Notes: a model not told the origin generated them from the letters alone. A stretch of 64,000 bases of DNA from Vibrio europaeus (GCF_001695575.1 NZ_LUAX01000001.1:1364001-1428000), one strand, 5' to 3'. Shown: positions 18,105-27,153, counted from the stretch's first letter. Numbers and translations are program-made.

Positions 18105-18892
18105 ACTACGAAGATCTCCATCAAGCTTTATTTGTTTACAGCTTAGCGCTACCTCGAATGATGGCGTGTTTTATCTTTTTGCCTATTTTAAGTAAGCAGA
18201 TGTTAGGTGGCACTATGGTCCGCAATGGTGTCCTGTGCTCACTGGCGCTATTTACTTTTCCAATCATAAATCAGCACGCCTTACCTGCAGAGATTGATGG
18301 GCTATGGATTATGGTTATCCTCGGCAAAGAGATCTTATTGGGCCTTTTGATCGGCTTTATAGCAGCGATTCCATTTTGGGCAGTGGAAGCCAGTGGCTTC
18401 TTGATCGATAACCAACGCGGTGCTGCAATGGCGGGAATGTTCAACCCTACACTAGGGTCACAGTCGACACCGACAGCCGTTTTGTTGACTCAAACGCTCA
18501 TAACCCTTTTCTTTTCTGGTGGTGGCTATATCGCATTTATGTACGCGATTTTCAAAAGTTATAACTCATGGCCCGTTATAGATTTCTTTCCAACGGTAAC
18601 CGACGCTTGGGTAACATTCTTTTACGGGCAGTTCCAGCAAATGTTATGGCTTGGAGTCTTGATGTCTGCACCATTAGTATTAGCGATGTTCTTATCAGAG
18701 TTTGGGCTTGCACTCATTAGCCGATTTGCCCCTCAGCTCAACGTATTCTTCCTCGCTATGCCAATTAAAAGTGCTGTTGCGAGTGTTTTACTGATCTTTT
18801 ATCTCGCTTTGATGATGGATCATTATCAAGACCTGTTCCCAAATATCACCTTGTTTGTCGAACTGCTAAACCCCATTTGGCTAAGCCATTAG
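18101..18892 (+). CDS. sctT: T3SS export apparatus SctT (YscT/FliR)
   Basis: SctT completes the R-S-T export pore. The 263-residue protein agrees with YscT (261). Six or more hydrophobic segments are visible, with the family region ASGFLIDNQRGAAMAGMFNP at about 99-118. Its ATG overlaps the sctS stop by four bases. Confidence 0.95.
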   Translation: MNYEDLHQALFVYSLALPRMMACFIFLPILSKQMLGGTMVRNGVLCSLALFTFPIINQHALPAEIDGLWIMVILGKEILLGLLIGFIAAIPFWAVEASGFLIDNQRGAAMAGMFNPTLGSQSTPTAVLLTQTLITLFFSGGGYIAFMYAIFKSYNSWPVIDFFPTVTDAWVTFFYGQFQQMLWLGVLMSAPLVLAMFLSEFGLALISRFAPQLNVFFLAMPIKSAVASVLLIFYLALMMDHYQDLFPNITLFVELLNPIWLSH

Positions 18893-18901
18893 GATTGAGA
18901 T

Positions 18902-19957
18902 ATGAGCGGTGAAAAAACTGAACAACCCACCCCGAAAAAACTTCGTGACGCGAGACAAAAAGGCCAGGTTGCCAAAAGCCAAGAAATCGTATCTTCCTCG
19001 TTGATACTTGTGCTCATTGCTGTACTGTTTGCATTTTCAGATTATTACCTTGAACACATTTCCGCCCTATTGCTACTTCCCAGTGAACTGGCCTATCAAG
19101 GCTTTCAAGATGCGTTGCTTGATGTCGCCATCTCGATTGCTAAAGAGATGGCTTACCTCTTGGCTCCAATCATTCTTGTCGCAGCGCTCGTCGCAATTTT
19201 CGCCAACATGGGCCAATTTGGTTTTCTGTTTACCGGAGAATCTATTAAACCGGAAATCAAAAAAGTGAACCCTGTCGAGGGGGCAAAGCGGATTTTTTCA
19301 CTAAAAAGTGTTATCGAATTTATTAAGTCGATACTTAAGGTCAGTCTGCTTTCATGCATTATTTGGATTACCCTTCGCGGTAACCTGAACACATTGCTAC
19401 AAGTTCCTACCTGTGGACTAAACTGCGTTCCAACCATAGCTGGCGTGTTGATTAAACAGCTTATGATTATCTCTTCCGTCGGGTTTATTGTGATTGCTGC
19501 AGCGGATTTTGCCTACCAAAAATACGATCACACCAAGAAGCTGAAAATGACTAAAGACGAAGTTAAGCGCGAATATAAAGAAATGGAAGGTAGTCCAGAA
19601 ATCAAAAGCAAGCGCCGTCAATTACACCAAGAACTTCAGGCATCTAACCAACGTGAAAATGTTAAGCGCTCCAATGTATTAGTAACGAACCCTACCCACA
19701 TCGCCATCGGCCTGTACTACAAAAAAGGCGAAACCCCGCTTCCAATCATCACTTTGAAAGAAACCGATGCCATGGCAAAACGTATGATTAAAATCGCACA
19801 GGAAGAAGGAGTACCGGTTATGCAGAAGGTTCCTCTAGCTCGGGCACTTTACGCAGATGGCCAACTTGATCAATACATCCCCGGAGATCTGATTGAGGCA
19901 ACAGCAGAGATTCTAAGGTGGGTAGCTTCTTTAGATTCAGCAAAAATAAATCAATAA
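18902..19957 (+). CDS. sctU: T3SS switch protein SctU (YscU/FlhB)
   Basis: SctU cleaves itself and so allows the change from needle to translocator export. The 351-residue protein starts MSGEKTEQPTPKKLRDARQKGQ as YscU does, has four membrane segments to about 200, then a soluble domain with the self-cleavage site NPTH at residues 263-266, the same numbering as in Yersinia YscU. It is last in the export operon and is followed by a strong bidirectional terminator. Confidence 0.98.
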   Translation: MSGEKTEQPTPKKLRDARQKGQVAKSQEIVSSSLILVLIAVLFAFSDYYLEHISALLLLPSELAYQGFQDALLDVAISIAKEMAYLLAPIILVAALVAIFANMGQFGFLFTGESIKPEIKKVNPVEGAKRIFSLKSVIEFIKSILKVSLLSCIIWITLRGNLNTLLQVPTCGLNCVPTIAGVLIKQLMIISSVGFIVIAAADFAYQKYDHTKKLKMTKDEVKREYKEMEGSPEIKSKRRQLHQELQASNQRENVKRSNVLVTNPTHIAIGLYYKKGETPLPIITLKETDAMAKRMIKIAQEEGVPVMQKVPLARALYADGQLDQYIPGDLIEATAEILRWVASLDSAKINQ

Positions 19958-19987
19958 AATTATTTAAAACATACTGTTACGCATTTT

Positions 19988-20014
19988 AAAAAAGGAGCTT
20001 TCGCTCCCTTTTTT
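19988..20014. terminator. Bidirectional terminator between sctU and the VopQ-like gene
   Basis: Six A, GGAGC, TTTC, GCTCC, a C, then six T. The stem extends through the A and T runs on both strands. It overlaps the stop codon of the leftward effector gene. Confidence 0.85.
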
Positions 20015-21488
20015 ATACCCAACCTTCAGCTAAATAGAGCAACCTTAATTGGCTTGGTGAGCCCAATCTCTCCAGTGCATCAATTTGTTCTTCTTTTAAG
20101 TTAGGGCTCTTATCTAACATTACGCGGCCATTGGGGGCGTCTAATGGCAATTTATAGGTCAACTTTTTATTGATCTGTTCCGCCTTACCTTCGTCCAAGC
20201 AACGTACTGCTGGCATCAACCAGTTCCAATCTTCGTTGAGAAGTTTTCTCAATGCGCCCGTCGCCACTTTCTCTGTTTCGCTAGGTCCATCTTCTTCGCT
20301 AAGCTTCAATATAGCATCGGTGTCTGGGATCAAATGTTCACTAGGTGCAGAGCCGAGCATTTTCTTTAATGCTAACCGAGCATTCTCCATATCCTTAGCT
20401 TCTGCCGGAGCGTTAGGGCCCGTCAAGTTCGTGTCCTCTTTTGGCCCTAGATAAACCATAAGAGCTCTCACCGAGGCGGCGTCTTGCATACTAAAAGTGA
20501 AGTTTCCTTTTGTGTTGGCCACCTCAAGCCTTGGCAGTACGCCTGAATTGGCCTCCTCAGCCAATGACTCAGTTGCTTCTTTGTTTAGAACATAACTGCT
20601 AGCCTGCCCCGCAACAAAACCGCCACCGCTAATAATACCCGACGCAGCAACAGTTCCGATTGCTTCCTTAGCTAAAGGAAGCACACCTGCTGTAGCCACC
20701 GGAGTTACGCCAAATGTGCCTAGTCCTCCTGTTGCCATTCCTAACGTGGCACCTATCCCTCCTTCAGCAGACAGCTTTGCGTGACCAATGGCAAGCGCTT
20801 GCTCCATTGGTAAAGATAAACGTTGGTCTCGTCCTGGCAAGTGCGAAACCTGCTCTAATTGGTGATGATATGCCTCAGCATCCCCGTTGATAGAAGCTTT
20901 GTGCAGTTCTCGACCGGTAGCAACAATCAACCCCACCCCCGGTAGTAGCAGGTTAATAGCCGCATTAACCCCAGGCCCTTTTAGTTTGTCTTTCGCCATC
21001 TCGAGCAGCTCAGCACCAAATCCGTCCATCTTACCCGGATACTGGGTCTCTAAGCTCGCTTGAAGTCGAGCATCTTTGCTTATTGCATCAAAATTGTTTT
21101 TGAGCTCTTGGTACGTATCGCCATCAACTTTAACTTCATCTAAAAGACTGACAACCTCTAAGATTTTTCGTTCTGTCAGAGGCTCCCCTCGATACCCTGA
21201 AGGGCTAACAAGAGAGTAGGCCAACATAGCCGTGTCGTACTTTTCTTCCTTTATCAGTGCTTGCTTTAAGTCTAAATGGGTTTTTATATTCTCTTGAAAG
21301 TACTTGTTGTATTTTTGCTTAAGCACATTGTCGCTAATCGCAGCGTATTTATGCCCTTTATGGAAGGTCGATGGCTCTTTAACCTCACCTTTTTTACTGA
21401 TTACACGGTCATCTTTGGCAGCCGCAACCGCACGGAACTGGTCTAAATCTGGTACACTAGCTTGGCCAACTTTTACTGGGTTCACCAT
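20013..21488 (-). CDS. vopQ: T3SS effector, VopQ/VepA-like (V-ATPase-targeting family)
   Basis: V. parahaemolyticus VopQ binds the host V-ATPase and opens a gated pore, with lysosome rupture and autophagy as results. This protein has 491 residues against 492 for VopQ as I recall, lies in the same place just after sctU, and follows its chaperone. An apolar segment (about 172-191, VNAAINLLLPGVGLIVAT) and a long Gly/Ala-rich apolar stretch (about 243-296) would suit membrane insertion. The assignment is from recall of length and context and is not proven by alignment. No ExsA-like box of the usual form is clear upstream. Confidence 0.75.
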   Translation of the reverse strand: MVNPVKVGQASVPDLDQFRAVAAAKDDRVISKKGEVKEPSTFHKGHKYAAISDNVLKQKYNKYFQENIKTHLDLKQALIKEEKYDTAMLAYSLVSPSGYRGEPLTERKILEVVSLLDEVKVDGDTYQELKNNFDAISKDARLQASLETQYPGKMDGFGAELLEMAKDKLKGPGVNAAINLLLPGVGLIVATGRELHKASINGDAEAYHHQLEQVSHLPGRDQRLSLPMEQALAIGHAKLSAEGGIGATLGMATGGLGTFGVTPVATAGVLPLAKEAIGTVAASGIISGGGFVAGQASSYVLNKEATESLAEEANSGVLPRLEVANTKGNFTFSMQDAASVRALMVYLGPKEDTNLTGPNAPAEAKDMENARLALKKMLGSAPSEHLIPDTDAILKLSEEDGPSETEKVATGALRKLLNEDWNWLMPAVRCLDEGKAEQINKKLTYKLPLDAPNGRVMLDKSPNLKEEQIDALERLGSPSQLRLLYLAEGWV

Positions 21489-21499
21489 ATCATTGTCCT

Positions 21500-21958
21500 C
21501 TATACACGTAGTTGCTTAGCAAAGGTTTGTTGGTTTGATTCACTGAGCGGAATATCACGGTCTAACATGGAAAATCGCGCTGACCACTCCGAGCTTTGTT
21601 GATTGAATTCATCGAACCACTGGGTGAGATTTGCTGCATCTAACATTTCTAGAGCTTTTCGACCAAACAGAATGACTTGACGTCCATCTGGTGATATTGC
21701 GAGATTCAGACCGCCGCAACCTAACCCATAATAATTTGCTCTTGCCAACAGCTCTAAACCTCGGCTCCTTAAGCTACCCTGCTTTGGCAATGCACCCACA
21801 CGAGCAGATAACAAAAGTTCATTGTCTTCTGTGGCGATAAAATAGAGCAGTGTGCGATCGTCGACAAGCAACTGACAACGACCATTATTTTCAATATGCA
21901 GTGGTGGAAGCTCATTGAGAGAACAGAATTCATCAAGTAAACGTTGTATTGATTTCAT
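21500..21958 (-). CDS. vecA: Class I T3SS chaperone, VecA-like
   Basis: VecA is the chaperone of VopQ/VepA in V. parahaemolyticus. The frame opens at 21979, but I chose the ATG at 21958 (MKSIQRLLDEFCSLNEL), which has AAGGA nine bases upstream; this gives 152 residues. The class I layout is visible: N-terminal helix, strands (RCQLLVDDRTLLYFIATEDNE), C-terminal helix, and an LRV end. It lies 11 bases before the VopQ-like gene in one operon. Confidence 0.75.
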   Translation of the reverse strand: MKSIQRLLDEFCSLNELPPLHIENNGRCQLLVDDRTLLYFIATEDNELLLSARVGALPKQGSLRSRGLELLARANYYGLGCGGLNLAISPDGRQVILFGRKALEMLDAANLTQWFDEFNQQSSEWSARFSMLDRDIPLSESNQQTFAKQLRV

Positions 21959-22182
21959 TGTTTTTCCTTTTTGTTTCACTGAAATCTATTGAACAACGAT
22001 TACTTATTGAACGATGTCGTAAATAGCTCTAATTTTGTTACTTTCGTCAATGCGTTGTGATACTTACCACAAAACTATCAAGCTGATTTTTGCAGCAGTT
22101 TGTAGGTTATTTATACAAGGAAAATTTTTGAAATGGCGCAGCCGTAACCAATGAATGGGTAACGCAGTAGAAAAGGTATACA

Positions 22183-22260
22183 AATGCTGATCGTAGAGTC
22201 CGGGCAAAATATAACCGCAAAAGGCCAGCAGACCCTAAAAGTTATGAGGGACATGAAATA
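22183..22260 (+). CDS. Possible 25-residue small protein
   Basis: ATG CTG ATC opens a 25-codon frame ending in TAG. AAAGG lies eight bases before the start, a good ribosome site. I know no family for the product. It could equally be chance or the rest of a decayed gene; its base make-up is richer in G+C than the AT-rich stretch just to the left. Confidence 0.2.
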
Positions 22261-22265
22261 GCCGA

Positions 22266-22299
22266 GCCTGCTCCCATTAAATTGATAATGAGAGCAGGC
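22266..22299. repeat. Long inverted repeat (hairpin)
   Basis: GCCTGCTC and GAGCAGGC (8 bp), one C/A mismatch, then CATTA and TAATG (5 bp) close around AATTGA. It follows the 3' end of the ADP-ribosyltransferase gene (stop at 22349, minus strand), but no T-run follows on either strand. It may stabilise the 3' end of that mRNA. Confidence 0.7.
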
Positions 22300-22348
22300 C
22301 CGATTAATGACTCATAAATTAATGATGTCGTTTATAAGCATGATTCAT

Positions 22349-25132
22349 CTAGCTTTTTACATTGAGTACCGCCACCTTGATCGGCTCACCAAAGTAGTTG
22401 GCTTTGGGCTTAGCTTTTATATCCGCAATCACATCCTTAAGAAGGGCTTCGCCTTCAGGAGATGCCTGACCATCAAGGCTCATAACGCTGACTATTACCT
22501 TTTTCTTAGGGTCGAGATCATACCTCATCTTCTGGATCATACTTGCGTTTTCTGGTAGATCCTTCTCTACTTTAAGCGTATATGAGTTTTCCAGATCCAA
22601 AATTGTATCATCAGCCACAAGTACCTCTTTCTCAGCAGGCGCCTTACTTATACCCACTATATCTGCACCAAGAGAACCCGTTTTGGGCGGATTAATAACA
22701 ACAAAAGCTCCATTAGCATAATCTAAGCCGACGCCCGGCTCTCTGGAGGTGCTCATAAATCCAGGGAATTTGTACTCTTCGCCAGGTTTAAGAGCTAGTA
22801 GTTCCTGACCAACATATTGAGAAACACCCCGGTAGACCGGCTCTGTTGTTCCTTCAAATAGTGGGGAATGGATAGCAGCCCTCAACATATTACGTAGTTT
22901 AATAGCCTCTTCACGTACATCATCAAGCTTATCAACAGATGGGCCCCCTTTGAGGTTGCGCATTGCCCCCTCAAAACGCAAGTTAAACTCAATGTCGTCT
23001 TTAGGTGAACCGTACTGCGATGAATAGCCTGGGTTAAAAGCCTCGGTCGGCTCACCCGTCCAGAAGCGCTGAACTGCTAACAGCATCCCTTTAATCAGTG
23101 CATCTTGGGCAGTACGGTTATCCCCTACAGCTCCCAGAACGGCTTGCTGACGGGCCTCTTGAGTGGCCTCCTTTCCAGCCAGTTTAACCAAAGCTGACAC
23201 GTTACTCTCACCTGAATTATCTAGATTAAGCGCATCGCTATGCAGCAGCATGTTGGTTCTCTTGTCGAGAAGAAACGCCTCCAGCACATAGTTATTTGGG
23301 CTGTTTTCGCGTGTATATATGTGCCCCAAAGACTGCTCTTGAGACGACTCCGCGAAGAGAGAAGCAGCGTCATCTAGCAGTTTCTCGTACTCATCCGGAG
23401 ACTGCTGGCTCAGCCAATCATTCATAGCCTTATCTTTATCGGCATCAAAAAAAGCCGCCGACATATCAGTTCCTGCATGTTCAGGGATAGAGACAGGCCG
23501 AGCCTCGCTGCTAGAGTCGAATAGAGCATTCGTCACCGGGTTGTATGCACCATACATCACCTTTTCAGCAGCCAAACCGGAACGCACCGTAGAAAAACCC
23601 TTGTTCGAGAGATCATCGCGGATAACTTTAAGGCTATCGCTCGATGCGTACTGCGATGGGTAGCCGTCGCCACCAGTGATCTTCCGATCGAACTCAGCCT
23701 TTGTCATATGCACCGCGGGTATCGCCGGCAAACGGATCTCCTGGCCTTTGACCCGGACTGTTTTAGCTTCCTGCGCCGGAAGGTTGATGTCTTCGGTGAA
23801 AAGGTTCTCGTAAGCCGTTTCCCACTGCTTGGTTTTACGCATTTCCCAGGCCAGTTTCGCGTCGCCCCTTGTCGTGGCCACCCCTCCTTCCTCTCTTTCC
23901 TGCGCATAAGCATCAAACGCGCCCATGATCTCGGTAAAACTGTGATCTCGGCCTTGTATCATCCAACCTAGCAGCATCGCGCGGAATGACTGTACTTCAT
24001 TGTCTGGTATATCCAGTAAGCGCACTACCTCATACATATAACTGGTTGTACTTGATGGCCCAGAAAACATAGGCAGACCTTTATCAAGGTTCTGCTTCTT
24101 CCAGTTGACCGAAACCTCGTTATCCTGACCGACGGTTTTTACTTCAGAATCACGCACCTCCCAAACAGAAAAACCAGGGGTAGCCTTCTCGCGCTCTGTT
24201 AAACCGCTGCTTTCATCGCGATACAAGGCAGGTTCAACGTGTTTATACAGCTCGCTCGTATCGTACGTATCATGATTACGGGAAGCGACTATCTGCTGAT
24301 GTCGTTCATGGCCCATGTTTTCAGTCAAGTTCCAGGTGGCGTATTTCAACCAGGCAGTACCGTGAGGCTGGACCGTGACTGGAGGGCCCTTTTTCAGGCT
24401 ACTTGCGTTGAAAATATCAACACGCGCATTTTCAGGGCTGTTCTTCTCATTCCAGAGCGGTGTGTTAATCGAGTCAGCAATTTTGTCGAAATGAAGCCGG
24501 AAGTTCTCCTGAAACATATATCCAGCAGTTGTCAGAACACGGGCATTCACTTTTCCGTTAACCAGTTTGTTCATCTGCTCGCCCCACAACTGATCATCGC
24601 TAGTATTCCAACCTGCTAAAAACCCAGCTCCTCCCTCATCACCGAGATGAAGTTTCACGCCTGCATTCTCAAGCTTTTCTGCATTTTCTAAAACACGCCT
24701 GAGATACGACTGGGACATATACTCTACCGCGGGCATTGTGAGTAATTTATTGCCAAGGTGATTCATTTCGAAGCTATGGTTGGCCGCTTTGACTTTATCA
24801 GCGGCAGTGGAAGCAATATGCATCTGCATAGCAGGCGCTTCTTGCGGAAACTGCTGTTTCACTTTGGTGAGAATGCTGTCTACTACGCTGCCTTCGTATT
24901 CGGCGACCCGCATCACCGCTTTATTAAACTCAGCTTCAACCTGCTTGAGTGCAACGGGCTCGTGATTACCTTTCGGTAAAGAGGGAAGATTCTGACCCGC
25001 TAGATTTACCGGGACGGACTGAACCTGCGAAAGCTGATTGGCCGCCGTACTCGCCTGCACCTGCACAGGTTGTACAGATACCCCCAATGTATGCTGAGTA
25101 ACATTGTTATATGTATAAACCATATTGATCAC
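22349..25132 (-). CDS. Putative T3SS effector with C-terminal ADP-ribosyltransferase domain
   Basis: The 927-residue protein ends in a mono-ADP-ribosyltransferase domain of the R-S-E type (about 740-910): R768 in VYRGVS, S794-T-S796 in FMSTSRE, and E834-x-E836 in AEKEVL. The ExE form is usual for arginine-modifying enzymes; spacing resembles ExoS (R319, STS 343-345, E379/E381). The first 60 residues are Thr/Gln/Val-rich and fit a secretion signal. A large middle part (about 60-700) I do not recognise; it carries HGTAW (257), GPSSTTSYMYE (358) and DHSFTEIM (396). A chaperone gene lies 5 bases upstream. Numbering is from the GTG at 25132; the ATG at 25123 is an equally likely start. The host target is unknown. 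Confidence 0.75.
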   Translation of the reverse strand: MINMVYTYNNVTQHTLGVSVQPVQVQASTAANQLSQVQSVPVNLAGQNLPSLPKGNHEPVALKQVEAEFNKAVMRVAEYEGSVVDSILTKVKQQFPQEAPAMQMHIASTAADKVKAANHSFEMNHLGNKLLTMPAVEYMSQSYLRRVLENAEKLENAGVKLHLGDEGGAGFLAGWNTSDDQLWGEQMNKLVNGKVNARVLTTAGYMFQENFRLHFDKIADSINTPLWNEKNSPENARVDIFNASSLKKGPPVTVQPHGTAWLKYATWNLTENMGHERHQQIVASRNHDTYDTSELYKHVEPALYRDESSGLTEREKATPGFSVWEVRDSEVKTVGQDNEVSVNWKKQNLDKGLPMFSGPSSTTSYMYEVVRLLDIPDNEVQSFRAMLLGWMIQGRDHSFTEIMGAFDAYAQEREEGGVATTRGDAKLAWEMRKTKQWETAYENLFTEDINLPAQEAKTVRVKGQEIRLPAIPAVHMTKAEFDRKITGGDGYPSQYASSDSLKVIRDDLSNKGFSTVRSGLAAEKVMYGAYNPVTNALFDSSSEARPVSIPEHAGTDMSAAFFDADKDKAMNDWLSQQSPDEYEKLLDDAASLFAESSQEQSLGHIYTRENSPNNYVLEAFLLDKRTNMLLHSDALNLDNSGESNVSALVKLAGKEATQEARQQAVLGAVGDNRTAQDALIKGMLLAVQRFWTGEPTEAFNPGYSSQYGSPKDDIEFNLRFEGAMRNLKGGPSVDKLDDVREEAIKLRNMLRAAIHSPLFEGTTEPVYRGVSQYVGQELLALKPGEEYKFPGFMSTSREPGVGLDYANGAFVVINPPKTGSLGADIVGISKAPAEKEVLVADDTILDLENSYTLKVEKDLPENASMIQKMRYDLDPKKKVIVSVMSLDGQASPEGEALLKDVIADIKAKPKANYFGEPIKVAVLNVKS

Positions 25133-25137
25133 TCAGC

Positions 25138-25521
25138 TTATCGGGAGAGAACTTCAAAGAGCGAATTGCGCAAATTAAGACTGCTTTGCCAGAAAGCCTG
25201 AAGATCAGTTGCCGGCAAGGCTTCATCGGAAACTGAAAAGTTAAGCACAATAGTGGCGTTATCTTCAGCAAGAGAAAAAGCGGCCATCCCTACAACGTCA
25301 GGGTGGCTGTTAAGCTGTAATAACTTGAGCTGAAGACTGTCTGATTCCAGCTGCTCTGAGGGGTGCAACGGAAACATAATCAATGTCCGACTCTGTAGCA
25401 GGTTGATTGTGGCGAAATGGCGGCCATCGTCACCAACTAAGTTGCACTGATCATTTAATAGTTGCCATTGACCTTCCGATATATCTAACAGCCACTGGTT
25501 AATAATTTCTTCTCTGTTCAT
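25138..25521 (-). CDS. Class I T3SS chaperone for the ADP-ribosyltransferase effector
   Basis: The 127-residue acidic protein has class I chaperone layout: N-terminal helix (REEIINQWLLDISEGQ), strands (NLVGDDGRHFATINLL, TLIMFPLH), and a C-terminal helix (LQAFWQSSLNLRNSLFEVL). It stands 5 bases upstream of the effector and shares the ExsA-like box at 25573-25597. Its role as chaperone for that effector is inferred from pairing. Confidence 0.72.
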   Translation of the reverse strand: MNREEIINQWLLDISEGQWQLLNDQCNLVGDDGRHFATINLLQSRTLIMFPLHPSEQLESDSLQLKLLQLNSHPDVVGMAAFSLAEDNATIVLNFSVSDEALPATDLQAFWQSSLNLRNSLFEVLSR

Positions 25522-25572
25522 AGCATATACCCTCTGTTTTTTTATTAGTTTAAGCGCAGCCTCTACACGCCT

Positions 25573-25597
25573 ATATAAGAATCAGTCGCCTTTTTTA
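25573..25597 (-). promoter_or_regulatory. ExsA-like box for the ADP-ribosyltransferase operon
   Basis: On the minus strand: a TAAAAAA tract, GG, core GCGACT, GAT, then TCTTATA. The core and GAT agree with the other boxes; the TG of the second half-site is TT here. It lies about 52 bases upstream of the chaperone start. Confidence 0.6.
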
Positions 25598-25721
25598 ACA
25601 ACTTGAACCTCTTTTGCAACACGAACATTATGGTAGGCAGCACTTAAGATTCATCATGTTTGTGAAGAGATAGCAGCTACATTAAATGATAAGAACATTG
25701 GCATTATTTGGTTTTATAGAC

Positions 25722-25745
25722 AAAAAAGAGTGGCGACGACCACTC
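25722..25745 (-). terminator. Terminator of the exsD-sctL operon
   Basis: On the minus strand GAGTGG, TCGTCG, CCACTC is followed by six T. It lies 130 bases after the sctL stop. Confidence 0.7.
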
Positions 25746-25876
25746 TCTATTTTGCTCACAGTTCTTCGTCCCTGATTTTGTTACCAAGCAACTCTTGCCC
25801 TCTGGTTGAATAGCCTTATCCAATCCAATAAATCGTGATATTCAAACTTGGCGAGAGCAATAATTAGGTGTTTTAG

Positions 25877-26509
25877 TTACAACGAGTTTTGACGTTCACT
25901 GAGTTGCTTTTCCATAGCCTGCTTTAGTGCCTGCAATTGACCATCAATACTTGCGTCGATGATTCCGACTTCCGTTTCAAGAATACAGCCACCGTTTTTT
26001 AAACGAGCATCAGCAACGACTTCAACGTATCCGACTTCTGGAAAGTCACTCAATACCGATGAAACCTTGTCTCGAACGTCTATGACTTGTTCTGGATGAA
26101 CATGCAAAATCACTTGCTTTTGGTTACTAACCAACTGTAAAGCCTCACGAACAACACTGACCGTCGTATCGACATCATCAAAGGTGTCTATGATCTTGCG
26201 TACAGCATCAAGCACCACTCCGGTCATTTTTTGCTCTACCTGAAGGTAGTAATCATTACATTTGGCTAGGGTTGCAATCATGGTCTGGGCGTTTTCAATT
26301 TCCGCCCTTTGTAACCCATCTTGGTAACCACGTTGCTTTTCACTTTCGTAAGCCTGTTGAGCACTCTCAACAATACTATCTGCTTTAGCATGCGCAGCTT
26401 CAACCAAGTGCTGGGAGTCCAAGTAGCTCAAGTACTCTCGAGCTTTTAGTACTTTCAAACCCGGTGCGAGTTGTAAGTTATCTGTTTTTATTTCAACAAA
26501 TGAAACCAT
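25877..26509 (-). CDS. sctL: T3SS stator SctL (YscL/FliH-like)
   Basis: SctL ties the ATPase to the sorting platform. The 210-residue protein starts with beta-rich residues (FVEIKTDNLQLAPGLKVLKA), continues as a long helix with Ala, Glu and Lys (about 25-100), and ends in a FliH/V-ATPase E-subunit-like domain. Length is close to YscL (223). Its start overlaps the sctK end by 22 bases. It is the last gene of the basal-body operon. Confidence 0.93.
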   Translation of the reverse strand: MVSFVEIKTDNLQLAPGLKVLKAREYLSYLDSQHLVEAAHAKADSIVESAQQAYESEKQRGYQDGLQRAEIENAQTMIATLAKCNDYYLQVEQKMTGVVLDAVRKIIDTFDDVDTTVSVVREALQLVSNQKQVILHVHPEQVIDVRDKVSSVLSDFPEVGYVEVVADARLKNGGCILETEVGIIDASIDGQLQALKQAMEKQLSERQNSL

Positions 26510-27153
26510 TGGGGGATAACCTGTTTTGCGATTTTTTTAGTTAGTCGATATGCCAAATCACGCTGACTTTCTTCTAGCCAAGCAGCATTTGATGAGAAAA
26601 CGAAATCTGACTGTTTGAGCTTAAAACGCCATCGCTGTTGGATATTGCCTGGGGAGTTTTTAAGAATGAAGCCAAACCAAATAAAGCCTAGCTGTAGCGC
26701 CCGCTCCTGGAGGCTCACGCTGTCGAATTGACTAGGTAACTTGTGTTGCCAACCTTCTGGCCAATCAGAAAGTAGCATTGGACCTTGCTGAATACAGAAT
26801 TGCATCCCCTCAGACCCAAACGCTGTATGTAGATGTTGCTTTGGCTCCTTGAGTATAACTTGACGCATCGATATACAATGCAGCACACCGCCAACCATGA
26901 CCAAAAGTTTCCTAAGAGATTCAGGTGGCAAAAGTGCCACACTGTTTGTCGGTATGTTAAAAGTCGACTCGGAAATAGGCGTTAAAGCCCACTCTTTTAG
27001 CACCCAGTTATTAAGCACTGGTCTATGTCTCCAACCATCTAGGTTTTCTATCCAAGGCTGCTTGTCAGTAAGCCAGCTACTGTCCATGTACTGACACGGG
27101 CAATAGTTGAACTGGTGGACAACCTGACTAAGCGATGTTTCTGGGTTAGCCAC
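26488..27153 (-). CDS. sctK: T3SS sorting-platform protein SctK (YscK)
   Basis: SctK links the cytoplasmic pods to SctD. The 221-residue protein is close to YscK (209) and has the Trp-rich, weakly conserved form typical of this family (HQFNYCPCQYMDSSWL near the start). The call rests mainly on its fixed place between sctJ and sctL, both of which it overlaps. Confidence 0.85.
   Translation of the reverse strand: MANPETSLSQVVHQFNYCPCQYMDSSWLTDKQPWIENLDGWRHRPVLNNWVLKEWALTPISESTFNIPTNSVALLPPESLRKLLVMVGGVLHCISMRQVILKEPKQHLHTAFGSEGMQFCIQQGPMLLSDWPEGWQHKLPSQFDSVSLQERALQLGFIWFGFILKNSPGNIQQRWRFKLKQSDFVFSSNAAWLEESQRDLAYRLTKKIAKQVIPQWFHLLK

Larger units (their letters stand above)
21959..22348. other. 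390-base gap between effector operons
   Basis: This holds the promoter region of the VecA/VopQ operon. The best box-like sequence, near 22001-22025 on the minus strand, has the core ACGACA but no A-tract, so I do not call it. It also holds a 25-codon open frame on the plus strand (22183-22260) with AAAGG upstream, and a long imperfect hairpin at 22266-22299. Confidence 0.6.
25522..25876. other. 355-base gap between effector promoter and sctL
   Basis: Right to left this holds the 3' untranslated region of the basal-body operon, its terminator at 25722-25745, an AT-rich stretch, and the ExsA-like box of the effector pair. I see no gene in it. Confidence 0.6.

Noticed and set aside
22001..22025. 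Possible ExsA-like box before the VecA/VopQ operon
   Set aside because: The core ACGACA is present on the minus strand, but there is no A-tract at the proper distance and no TG end, so I do not call it.
22266..22299. Intrinsic terminator at the long hairpin
   Set aside because: The stem is strong, but no T-run follows on either strand.
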